A stretch of 20,572 bases of DNA from Desulfobacteraceae bacterium (lineage in GTDB: Bacteria > Desulfobacterota > Desulfobulbia > Desulfobulbales > Desulfobulbaceae). The DNA lies in NCBI GenBank assembly GCA_022837185.1, contig JALHJD010000021.1, positions 1 to 20,572 on the forward strand, written 5' to 3'. Of this stretch, positions 7,810 to 14,367 are shown piece after piece (position 1 is the first letter of the stretch; every line of letters starts with the position of its first letter). Both the position numbers and the translations under genes were made by a program. The notes below the pieces were generated by a model. That model had not been told where the DNA came from and ran no database searches. It worked only from the letters and a program-made list of their open reading frames with translations.

Positions 7810-9185
7810 CCGCGAAGCACCTCCGGGTCGTTCCGGCGCTGGGCCGTGATTTCGGCCAGGGTATCGTCCACCAGCGCAGCCGCCAGGCCGGTATAGCGTT
7901 CAGGATGATCGAGAAACTCCATATCTTCCGCGTGAAGCAGCGGTCCAATCTCCTCGTCCCCGGCCAGAAGCTCCCGCAGACCGATGTTTTCCCCGCCGGC
8001 CCGGGGCAGCAGCGCGTGGAGCTTTTCCTGGGCGCGCGTCCTGCCCATGCCCGGGGCCAGCCGGAACAACAGCCATTCGGACATCACCATGTCCTTGTGC
8101 AGGAGGAGATTCTTCCGCATGTTTCCTTCCGAGACAATCAGGCCCTCCAGGACCCGGACCAGGCAGTCCGACGCCGTCCCCGTATAGATGGCGATCTGGG
8201 GCATGGCAAGCCACTCGGACCACAGCAGGCGCGGATCGCGTTCATGTTCATGGGCCATACTCTCCAGGACAGCGCCGGCAAGGGACCTGATCTGCCGGGC
8301 CAGGGCCGCGACCCGCTGACAGAGCACCGGATTGCGCTTGTGCGGCATGGTGCTGCTCATCATGCTCCCCGGCGGCGCTTCCGCCAGCTCGGCGACCTCG
8401 GTTTTGGAGAGAAGAAAAATTTCATTGGCCGCCTTCTCCATGGTGCCGGCCAGGATGGCGCAAAAGCAGGCGGTTTCCGCCATGTTGTCCCGGGAGGTGT
8501 GCCAGGCCGGCGGCCGCCATTGCAGGCCGAGCAGTTCCATGGTCCGCTGCGCCGTCTCCCGGGCCCTGGGACCCAGGGCGGCCATGGTGCCCACCGCGCC
8601 GCCCAGTTGACCGACGGTGACCCGCGGATACAGGGATTTCAGCCGCTCGATATGCCGCCGCACTTCGCCGGCCCAGACGGCGGTCTTCAGGCCGAAGGTC
8701 ACCGGCAGGGCCTGCTGGCCGTGGGTGCGGCCGATCATGGGGGTGTCCCGGTACGCCCGGCTCATGTCAATGAGCAGGTTTTCCATGGCCCTGAGGTCGC
8801 GATAGAGTATCCGCAGGAATTCCTCCAGCTCCAGGACCTGGCCGGTGTCCAGGATATCCTGGGTGGTGGCGCCGTAATGAACATACTGGCCGTGATCGTC
8901 CCGGCAGGCGGCCCGCAGGGCCTTGATCACCGGCATCAGGGAATTGCGGCTCTGCCGGTACCCTTCCTTGATCAGCTCCAGGTCCAGGTGGTCGAGATCG
9001 GCCCTGTCGCCGATCTCCCGGGCAGCCTCGGCCGGGATGACGCCAAGCTCTGCCTGGGCCCTGGCCAGGGCCGCTTCCACCTGGAGCCAGCGGTTCATCT
9101 TTCGCTTTTCATCAAACACGGCCAGCAGCTCCGGGGTGGCATAGAATCCGGCCTGCAGTTGAAAATCCAGGGGATGGGAAACCAT
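7806..9185 (-). CDS. Fumarate-lyase superfamily enzyme, PcaB/adenylosuccinate-lyase-like (lyase A)
   Basis: This 459-residue paralogue of the following gene has the same architecture: VHYGATTQDILDT (102-114), GRTHGQQALP (152-161) and a signature loop SSTMPHKRNP (277-286). The Gly that normally opens the GSxxMPxKxN signature is replaced by Met276, within a GSMMSSTMP stretch; the loop Ser and the MPHKRNP part are kept, so activity is likely. N-terminal segments align with those of lyase B (RWLQVEAALARAQAELGVIP against RWLDVEAALALSQAELGTIP), showing an ancient duplication with clear divergence. A GGAG ribosome-binding site overlaps the stop codon of the upstream dehydrogenase-like gene (TGAGGAG), giving a nine-base gap. 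Beta-ketoadipate pathway genes are absent, so PcaB activity on protocatechuate-derived carboxymuconate is doubtful. Confidence 0.88.
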   Translation of the reverse strand: MVSHPLDFQLQAGFYATPELLAVFDEKRKMNRWLQVEAALARAQAELGVIPAEAAREIGDRADLDHLDLELIKEGYRQSRNSLMPVIKALRAACRDDHGQYVHYGATTQDILDTGQVLELEEFLRILYRDLRAMENLLIDMSRAYRDTPMIGRTHGQQALPVTFGLKTAVWAGEVRRHIERLKSLYPRVTVGQLGGAVGTMAALGPRARETAQRTMELLGLQWRPPAWHTSRDNMAETACFCAILAGTMEKAANEIFLLSKTEVAELAEAPPGSMMSSTMPHKRNPVLCQRVAALARQIRSLAGAVLESMAHEHERDPRLLWSEWLAMPQIAIYTGTASDCLVRVLEGLIVSEGNMRKNLLLHKDMVMSEWLLFRLAPGMGRTRAQEKLHALLPRAGGENIGLRELLAGDEEIGPLLHAEDMEFLDHPERYTGLAAALVDDTLAEITAQRRNDPEVLRG

Positions 9186-9194
9186 GACAACTCC

Positions 9195-10427
9195 TCAGCA
9201 GGTCCTGCCGTAAGGCCTGGTGCCGGGCTGGGGGAGGGCTTCCGCGCAGATCCGCATGGCCGCTTGTGACGGGGTGACGTGTTCCGCCCGACTGCGGTTC
9301 AGGACCCGATGGACCAGTTGGGTCATGCGCGACCGGACATGGGCGAGGACCTCATCCGGCCGGGGATGCTCCTCCGGGGCGAAGAGCCCCTCCATGGACA
9401 GCGATCCGCCGCAGCCGGCCAGCATGTCGGGCAGAACCGGAACCCCCCGGCGATGGAGCAGAGAATCGGCTTCCGCGGTGACGGCCAGATTCGCCCCGGG
9501 CACCACCGCCCTGACCTGGAGCCCGCCGGCGACGCCAACGGTGACGGTATTTTCCACCGCCGCCGGAATCAGGATGTCGCAGGGAACCCGAAATATTTCC
9601 TCCCTGGCCGCAACCCGGCCGAATCCGGTTTCCGGCAACAGGGGGCCGGACGTTTCAAGAAGGCGCTTCATGTCCAGTCCGGCGCCGTTCATGGGAAGGA
9701 GACATTTGTTCCTGTCCGCCGCCGCAACGATCTTGATTCCCTGCCGGTCAAGCTCAAAGGCCGCGGCCCTGGCCAGGGCTCCGAAGCCCTGGATGGTTGC
9801 CGATGCCCTGGCGGGAGGAATGTCCAGATGATCGAGCATGGCAAGGGCGGCGGCCGCCACCCCGTAGCCGGCCCGCAATTTTCCCAGGGGCCAGCCGTCA
9901 ATTTCCTGGTCGAGGACCACGTACCGGCTGCGGAAATAGGTCATATCCCATCCCTGGGCCCCGGCAACCGCCATTTTGACCGAGGGCAGGCCCAGACCAT
10001 GGGCGATGGTTTCCAGTTCGTCCATGCCCATGTTGAGATCCGGCCCCATGGAATAGCGCCCGGCGATCACCGGCTTGATGGCGGCCATGAAGCGGGAGAC
10101 GGCCGCGGGCTTGCCCGGCGAAGACGGGTCATAGTCGATGCCGCTCTTGGCGCCGTCCACCCGCAACCCGCAAATCCGCATTTTGCGGGTCATGTTGCGG
10201 GCCATGCCGGCCAGCCGCTCCCCGGTCAGTCCCGGCTGAACCCGCAAACCCCCGGCGCACAGATTGTGATCCAGGGCGTCAATGACCAGCCAGCCCCGGA
10301 AACCCTCCATGGGATCGGTGTATTCCACAACCAGGGCCGGCGGTTTTTCCAGGCCTCCCCCGGTGATTATGGGGCGGTCCCGAACTGCCTCACCCCGCGC
10401 TGCAGAGATGTATGGAGAGATAAACAT
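9195..10427 (-). CDS. Divergent Glu/Leu/Phe/Val dehydrogenase-family protein
   Basis: This is a 410-residue amino-acid dehydrogenase homologue. Substrate-domain features are AGGLRVQPG (58-66), MTRK (79-82, conserved Lys82), VDGAKSGIDYDP (90-101, Lys94 in the place of the catalytic GGxKGG lysine) and GPDLNM (128-133, conserved Asp130). The Rossmann domain is at 205-330, with TIQGFGALARAAA and GANLAVTAEAD. The usual PDxxANAGGVxxSYxE segment reads PDMLAGCGGSLSMEG, and GGxKGG has become DGAKSG, so it is clearly divergent and its substrate may not be glutamate. Family members oxidatively deaminate amino acids with NAD(P)+. The start at 10427 is supported by AGGTGA six bases upstream, yet the first 12 codons overlap a sequence repeated at 13717-13753. 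It leads the operon with the two lyases. Confidence 0.85.
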   Translation of the reverse strand: MFISPYISAARGEAVRDRPIITGGGLEKPPALVVEYTDPMEGFRGWLVIDALDHNLCAGGLRVQPGLTGERLAGMARNMTRKMRICGLRVDGAKSGIDYDPSSPGKPAAVSRFMAAIKPVIAGRYSMGPDLNMGMDELETIAHGLGLPSVKMAVAGAQGWDMTYFRSRYVVLDQEIDGWPLGKLRAGYGVAAAALAMLDHLDIPPARASATIQGFGALARAAAFELDRQGIKIVAAADRNKCLLPMNGAGLDMKRLLETSGPLLPETGFGRVAAREEIFRVPCDILIPAAVENTVTVGVAGGLQVRAVVPGANLAVTAEADSLLHRRGVPVLPDMLAGCGGSLSMEGLFAPEEHPRPDEVLAHVRSRMTQLVHRVLNRSRAEHVTPSQAAMRICAEALPQPGTRPYGRTC

Positions 10428-10481
10428 ATTTGCTCACCTGCATGGTTTATCGATGCATTCACCCGTTGATGGGTGTTGAAA

Positions 10482-10536
10482 AGTCGGCAGTCAGCAGTCG
10501 GCAGTCGGCAGTTTAGGGTTTGAAGCCTGACGGCTT
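10482..10536 (+). repeat. Heptamer module a: (AGTCGGC)n plus AAGCC hairpin
   Basis: Four heptamers and a partial one (10482-10512) are followed by the hairpin AAGCCTGACGGCTT (10523-10536). Confidence 0.85.
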
Positions 10537-10550
10537 TTCGGTTTACAGGA

Positions 10551-10596
10551 CCCCTCATCCGCTCCTTCGGAGCACCTTCTCCCAAAGGGAGAAGGG
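10551..10596 (+). repeat. Short RIME1-like two-hairpin element
   Basis: CCCCTCATCCG is followed by hairpin GCTCC-TTC-GGAGC and hairpin CCTTCTCCC-AAA-GGGAGAAGG. Related copies lie at 10791, 14201 (reverse), 18312 and 20307 (reverse); their small stems vary in a base-pair-preserving way (GCTCC/GGAGC, GCCCC/GGGGC, GTCCC/GGGAC). Confidence 0.8.
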
Positions 10597-10610
10597 TGAT
10601 GGAAAGTTTG

Positions 10611-10667
10611 CAGTCATCAGTCGGCAGTCGGCAGTCAGCAGTTTTGGAGATTGAAGCCTGACGGCTT
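10611..10667 (+). repeat. Heptamer module b
   Basis: Four heptamers of CAGTCGG type (10611-10642) are followed by hairpin AAGCCTGACGGCTT (10654-10667). Confidence 0.85.
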
Positions 10668-10790
10668 GTTGGTTTTCAAGACCATCAGCGAAGCTGCAAC
10701 CTCCTTCTGTCCTCTGGCATACTGCCGACTGCAAGCTGCCAACTTTCCCCGAAGCCCAATAGTTCTCTTCTGCTTTGCGCTAGGGGCATC

Positions 10791-10911
10791 CCCCTCAACC
10801 GCCCCTTCGGGGCACCTTCTCCCTCAAGGGAGAAGGTATTTATCCCCTCTCCAGGGGAGGTAAGCGAACACAGTGAGACTCCGGGAGGGTGGCCGGAGGC
10901 CGGGTGAGGGG
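10791..10911 (+). repeat. Long RIME1-like element, 121 bp, MITE-like ends
   Basis: It begins CCCCTCAACCG and ends CGGGTGAGGGG, an imperfect terminal inverted repeat. Internal hairpins are GCCCC-TTC-GGGGC, CTTCTCCC...GGGAGAAG and GGCC-GGA-GGCC. A closely similar 124-bp copy is at 18312-18435. Both are followed by GCTATTCAAACCG and a heptamer module, so the composite recurs as a unit. Confidence 0.85.
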
Positions 10912-10926
10912 GCTATTCAAACCGCC

Positions 10927-10980
10927 AAGCCGTCAGGCTTCAAATTCCAAACTGCCGACTGCCGACTGCCGACTGCCAAC
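10927..10980 (-). repeat. Heptamer module c, overlapping the JAMM gene 3' end
   Basis: Hairpin AAGCCGTCAGGCTT (10927-10940) is followed by four ACTGCCG-type units (10951-10980). On the minus strand the array supplies the last codons and the stop of the neighbouring gene. Confidence 0.85.
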
Positions 10981-11569
10981 TCCCGGCGCAGCCGGATTCT
11001 CGCGGACGTTCATCCAATGATCCGGAAACAATGGGGATTTCCTTTGCCTTTATGCCTTCATAAAATGCCCGGATAATCGGCTGCCGAGGTCTGACCATGG
11101 ACACGATGAACATCAGCAGCCCGCTGTCACGACCCAGCACCTCGTCCAGTTCGGTGGGCGTGTCCCTCTCCCTGTCATGCTCCCAGGCCACGCGATGCAT
11201 ATGGTAGGTCCCCAGCAGGACCTGGCCGTTGCCCCGGCACTCCCTGATCCGGGCAAAAAGTTCGGCGGGGTCGGCAACCCAGCCACGGTTGGGCAAAGGG
11301 GTTTCCGAAGGAACGGCATATTCCGCCATGATCCTGTCCACCTGTTCCCTGTAGGGCGATTGCGACCGGACATTTTCCTTCAGTCGGAAACAGGCCGCCG
11401 CGTTCAGGATGTCCCCTTCAACCGTTCCGCAGACCAGGCCGAAGGCCTTCCCTCTCCCGGTCAGCCCCTTTCGATGTTCCTCCAGGGCCTGATGACAGTG
11501 TTCGAGGATACCCTGCCGGCAAGTTTCCGGGAGAATTATGCGGGCATCCGGTCTGTATTTCAGAAACAT
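10940..11569 (-). CDS. JAMM/MPN (Mov34/JAB)-like protein with a repeat-encoded C-terminus
   Basis: This is a 209-residue protein with no signal peptide. Residues 40-190 resemble bacterial JAB/JAMM metalloprotease domains: AFGLVCGTVEGD, then an N-x-A-A-C-F strand, Y-R-E-Q, then GTYHMHRVAW carrying an H-x-H pair, and further on PTELD in the position of the S-x-x-D zinc ligand segment. The spacing from H-x-H to the Asp is longer than usual and the catalytic Glu is not clear, so enzyme activity is uncertain. JAMM enzymes cleave isopeptide or peptide bonds next to ubiquitin-like or sulfur-carrier proteins, but no such partner is nearby. The last 14 or so residues (GSWQSAVGSRQFGI) are read from the heptamer array, so the native end has been replaced or extended. 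The start lacks a clear ribosome-binding site. Confidence 0.65.
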   Translation of the reverse strand: MFLKYRPDARIILPETCRQGILEHCHQALEEHRKGLTGRGKAFGLVCGTVEGDILNAAACFRLKENVRSQSPYREQVDRIMAEYAVPSETPLPNRGWVADPAELFARIRECRGNGQVLLGTYHMHRVAWEHDRERDTPTELDEVLGRDSGLLMFIVSMVRPRQPIIRAFYEGIKAKEIPIVSGSLDERPRESGCAGSWQSAVGSRQFGI

Positions 11570-11963
11570 GGAATCTTTGCCGCCCGATTATGCATTGTTT
11601 TGCCGTTCTCTCGAGACGTACCTGCCCGGGAACGAAACGTATCCAATAGTTTTGAATGCAAGAACCAAACCTGAATGATCCTGAAATTCGTTATCAAGAA
11701 CATCCGACTTGAATTATTTACAAAAAGATGCCGCTTTCGCCGCCCCCACAGTTTGCTCCTGCTTCCTCGCCCCTGGAGAATGGTGAAATTCCCAACCCTG
11801 TCTGGCGAAAATCCCAGATTGTACGCAACTTTGAGAGACTCTCTTTCCGCCATATGAATCCGGCGCCGGCGGGGCGTCACTTATCGACAATCCTTGACAG
11901 GAAGTTTACCCCGCACATAGTATAGATCGTCGGCAAGTACTGCACCCCATGGAGGTTTGGAAT
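11570..11963. other. Divergent intergenic region between JAMM and TPR-methyltransferase genes
   Basis: No credible gene. It contains a 20-nt sequence at 11657-11676 (TGCAAGAACCAAACCTGAAT) repeated with one change at 19543-19562. A segment near 11780-11817 resembles 19966-20003. The promoter of the plus-strand gene is here. The minus-strand promoter for the JAMM gene was not recognised. Confidence 0.6.
11894..11923 (+). promoter_or_regulatory. Putative sigma70 promoter of the TPR-methyltransferase gene
   Basis: A perfect -35 box TTGACA (11894-11899) and a TAGTAT -10 box (11918-11923, four of six consensus bases) are separated by 18 bp. The predicted start site lies about 35 nt before the ATG at 11964, leaving room for the GGAGGT ribosome-binding site at 11951-11956. 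Confidence 0.6.
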
Positions 11964-13679
11964 ATGAAAAAACAAAAAAAATTCAAAGTCCCGGGCCTTG
12001 CCGCGGCCCGCTCCGGAACAAAAAGCGCGGGCGGCCCGGGGCCGTCCGCCGAACTCGTGCTGGAAATGAACAGGCTTTTCCAGAACGGAAATCTGAGCCT
12101 TTTTGAACAGAAGGCCAGGGATGCGGTCCGGCGCTGGCCCGATCACCCCTTGGGCTGGAAAGCCCTGGGCAATTTCTTTCTCGTCCAGGGCAGGCATGCA
12201 GAAGCCCTGGAGCCGGTTTCGCGCTGCATCGAGTTGACCCCCAATGACGCCCAGGCCCGCAACCACCTTGGCACCATCTTCCTGGCCCTGCAACGCCTTG
12301 CTGAGGCTGAGTCGAGTTTCCGCCAGGCCATTGTTCGCAAGCCGGATTATGCCGAAGCCCACACCAATCTCGGCATTGCCCTCATGGAGCAGGGCCGCCT
12401 TGAAGAGGCCGCCGCCGCCCATCGCGGGGCACTGGCCTGCAATCCCGATTTTGCCCAGGCGCACAACAACCTCGGCAACTGCCTCAAGGAACTCGGCAAT
12501 CCAGAGCAGGCCGAGGCAAGCTATCGCCGGGCCGTGGCCCTCAGTCCCGATTTCGCCGAGGCGCACTGCAATCTCGGCGATGTTCTGCTGGAACTCGGCC
12601 GTCCCGGCGAGGCCGAGGAAAGCTACCGCCAGGCGGTGGACCGCAAGCCGGATTACGTCCCGGCCCACTGCGGCCTCGGCGACACCATGTTCAGGCGGGG
12701 CCGGCCGGGTGAAGCAATCGCCTCCTACCGGCGCTGTCTTGACCTCGACCCCCTGTGGGTCAAGGCCCTCGACGGCCTCAACAAAACCCTGGCCAACCTG
12801 GTACCCCTGTGGCATGTGCCGATGATGAACGACCGGCTCCGCAACGATGCCTATTTTCAGGCCTTGGGCAACGCGGTCACCCCCGACACCCGGGTGCTGG
12901 AAATCGGAACCGGCTCCGGGCTGCTGGCCATGATGGCTGCCCGGCACGGCGCCAGGCAGATTACGACCTGCGAAGTGGTGGCCGAGATAGCCGACACGGC
13001 CCGGGCCATCGTAGCGGCCAACGGGCTCACTCCGCCGGTTACCGTGATCAACAAGAGGTCCACCAAACTCGAAATCGGCACTGACATGGAGGAGCGGGCC
13101 GATCTGCTCGTCTCCGAAATCCTGTCCAGCGAGTTTTTGGGCGAGGGTGTCCTCGGCAGCATCGAGGATGCCAAGCGGAGACTGCTCAAGCCCGGAGCCT
13201 GTATCATCCCGGCCCGCGGCTCCATTCAGTTCGCCCTGTTCGGCGGACCGGACATCGAAAAAAATGTCCGGGTGGATGAAGTGCACGGCTTCGACCTGAA
13301 CGGATTCAACGGGATTGTCGCCCGGAAGCAGCTCGTCGGCAGGGACGACCTCGGCATCGAACTGCTCTCCGACGATTCCCGTGCTTTTTTCTTTGATTTT
13401 GTCAACACCGACCGCTTCCCGCAAAAAGACAAAATGACCATCGAGGTCCCGGTGCGCCGCGCCGGCCGGTGCTTAGGGATTATCCAGTGGCTCAGACTGG
13501 AGATGGACGACACGGTGGTGTTCGAGAACCATCCGTCAATAAAAAATCCGGCCAGGAGCTGGCAGCACTGCATGTACATCTTCTCCGAGGCGCAGGATGT
13601 CGCACCCGGACAGGTTGCCCTGGTTACGGTCATCCATAATCGCAATACACCATGGTTTTTTCTGGAGGGGTGGAAGTAG
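11964..13679 (+). CDS. TPR protein fused to a PRMT7/PRMT9-like protein methyltransferase
   Basis: The start at 11964 is preferred over 11949 because GGAGGT lies seven bases before it; the product has 571 residues. The N-terminus is basic (KKQKKFKVP), with no signal, so it is cytoplasmic. Residues 60-270 hold about six TPRs of 34 residues (for example AEAHTNLGIALMEQGRLEEA). Residues 280-565 form a SAM-dependent methyltransferase of the protein arginine methyltransferase type: an N-terminal helix WHVPMMNDRLRNDAYFQAL, SAM motif I VLEIGTGSGLL (311-321), acidic Glu337, a double-E-loop-like SEILSSEFLGEGV (E386 and E395, nine apart as in PRMT7) and a THW-loop-like SWQH (532-535) in a beta-barrel-like C-terminal half. 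TPR plus PRMT is the layout of eukaryotic PRMT9. Substrate unknown; arginine methylation is inferred. A heptamer array starts right after its stop. Confidence 0.8.
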   Translation: MKKQKKFKVPGLAAARSGTKSAGGPGPSAELVLEMNRLFQNGNLSLFEQKARDAVRRWPDHPLGWKALGNFFLVQGRHAEALEPVSRCIELTPNDAQARNHLGTIFLALQRLAEAESSFRQAIVRKPDYAEAHTNLGIALMEQGRLEEAAAAHRGALACNPDFAQAHNNLGNCLKELGNPEQAEASYRRAVALSPDFAEAHCNLGDVLLELGRPGEAEESYRQAVDRKPDYVPAHCGLGDTMFRRGRPGEAIASYRRCLDLDPLWVKALDGLNKTLANLVPLWHVPMMNDRLRNDAYFQALGNAVTPDTRVLEIGTGSGLLAMMAARHGARQITTCEVVAEIADTARAIVAANGLTPPVTVINKRSTKLEIGTDMEERADLLVSEILSSEFLGEGVLGSIEDAKRRLLKPGACIIPARGSIQFALFGGPDIEKNVRVDEVHGFDLNGFNGIVARKQLVGRDDLGIELLSDDSRAFFFDFVNTDRFPQKDKMTIEVPVRRAGRCLGIIQWLRLEMDDTVVFENHPSIKNPARSWQHCMYIFSEAQDVAPGQVALVTVIHNRNTPWFFLEGWK

Positions 13680-13681
13680 GA

Positions 13682-13711
13682 AGTTGGCAGTTGGCAGTCG
13701 GCAGTCGGCAG
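13682..13711 (+). repeat. Heptamer array directly behind a stop codon
   Basis: Four AGTTGGC/AGTCGGC units and a partial one begin three bases after the TAG of the TPR-methyltransferase gene. The AAGCC hairpin is missing here. Confidence 0.85.
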
Positions 13712-13716
13712 CGCCG

Positions 13717-13753
13717 CACCCCGCGCTGCGGGGACGAATGAGGAGAATAACAT
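13717..13753 (-). repeat. 37-nt sequence similar to the 5' end of the dehydrogenase-like gene
   Basis: It aligns without gaps to 10391-10427 at 29 of 37 positions. On the minus strand it reads MLFSSFVPAARG, against MFISPYISAARG for the dehydrogenase-like protein. It also contains the hairpin CCCCGC-GCT-GCGGGG. Confidence 0.6.
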
Positions 13754-13807
13754 CCCTCCATATATCAGTTACCTATTGATATAATTGTTCATTTTCTTTG
13801 CTTGCTC

Positions 13808-14044
13808 TGTCAATCGTCTGCTGCAGAGCAGACAACCAAAACGAACCAAAAGAAAGGGCACCCGTGCCACTTGGTCCTGCGGACTGCCTTGCGTTTATGC
13901 CCTTCAGGGTGCTCCTCGAAGCTGCCGGAAATTTACAAACTCGCGAAGTTTATACCCCTTCGAGGGGTGCTCAAACAGTGTAAATTTCTTTTCGGCAGCT
14001 TCTCCTGTGCTCAGCTGTCAATCGTCTGCTGAAGAGCAGACAAC
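13808..14044. repeat. Element bounded by 29-bp hairpin direct repeats
   Basis: The direct repeats 13808-13836 and 14016-14044 differ at one base; each contains GTCTGCT-loop-AGCAGAC (13816-13833 and 14024-14041), and the second extends to TGTCA/TGACA. The interior carries inverted arms GAAGCTGCCG (13918-13927)/CGGCAGCTTC (13993-14002) and AAATTTACA (13929-13937)/TGTAAATTT (13979-13987). No transposase gene and no credible protein are encoded. Confidence 0.75.
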
Positions 14045-14135
14045 TGACAATGTGACATTTTGCTGAGCTTGATGCATGAATGCATAAAGAAAATTATGGT
14101 AAAATTTCTGTAGCCTATCTGCTTGATCTACCGAT

Positions 14136-14244
14136 GTCGGCTTCGCCGACCAAATGTTCAACTGCCGACTGCAGACTGATGACTGCCAACTTTTCAACAT
14201 CCTTCTCCCATTGGGAGAAGGTGTCCCGGAGGGACGGATGAGGG
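14136..14244 (+). repeat. 109-nt three-hairpin element, copy 1
   Basis: It aligns gaplessly with 20242-20350 at 95 of 109 positions. The hairpins are GTCGGC-TTC-GCCGAC, CCTTCTCCC-ATT-GGGAGAAGG and GTCCC-GGA-GGGAC, with a degenerate heptamer array (14161-14190) between the first two. Confidence 0.85.
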
Positions 14245-14259
14245 GTCTGCTAAACCAAC

Positions 14260-14319
14260 AAGCCGTCAGGCTTCAATCCCCAAAACTGCTAACTGCCGAC
14301 TGCCGACTGATGACTCATG
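14260..14319 (-). repeat. Heptamer module d
   Basis: Hairpin AAGCCGTCAGGCTT (14260-14273) is followed by five ACTGCCG-type units (14285-14319), ending about 50 bp before the phnD-like gene. Confidence 0.8.
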
Positions 14320-14367
14320 CATGACTTCGTTTGAAATTGGCTCTTTTTCTTAACCTGTGGTATAGCG

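Larger units (their letters stand above)
10428..10939. other. Gene-free, repeat-filled stretch between the dehydrogenase start and the JAMM gene end
   Basis: No credible gene on either strand. It holds two plus-oriented heptamer modules, one short and one long RIME1-like element, a short extra heptamer run at 10721-10743 and part of a minus-oriented module. A small hairpin CACCC/GGGTG lies at 10460-10475 in front of the dehydrogenase gene. No clear promoter was seen. Confidence 0.75.
13680..14367. other. Gene-free, repeat-filled stretch before the signalling operon
   Basis: Short frames occur on both strands but they are made of repeats. It holds heptamer arrays, the 37-nt repeat similar to the dehydrogenase start, a 237-bp element bounded by hairpin direct repeats, and one copy of the 109-nt structured element. 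A weak TTGGCT/TATAGC pair 18 bp apart (about 14338-14367) ends just before the next gene and would give an almost leaderless mRNA; I do not call it as a promoter. Confidence 0.7.

Noticed and set aside
10482..10642. CRISPR array
   Set aside because: The repeats are 7 bp in direct tandem without unique spacers; no cas genes are present.
11560..11880. Minus-strand 106-codon frame between the JAMM and TPR-methyltransferase genes
   Set aside because: It contains segments repeated near 19543 and 19966 and overlaps the plus-strand promoter region; no protein features.
11877..13424. A 515-codon minus-strand frame opposite the TPR-methyltransferase gene
   Set aside because: It shows pseudo-repeats mirroring the TPR codons and no known domain; the plus-strand frame has clear TPR and methyltransferase motifs and a promoter.
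14020..14044. rho-independent terminator
   Set aside because: The hairpin has no T-tract after it and occurs twice as part of an element, far from any gene end in the right orientation.
13785..14066. Possible small protein (93 codons) in the gap before the signalling operon
   Set aside because: It is entirely made of the hairpin-bounded repeat element, with overlapping open frames in all plus frames and no ribosome-binding site.
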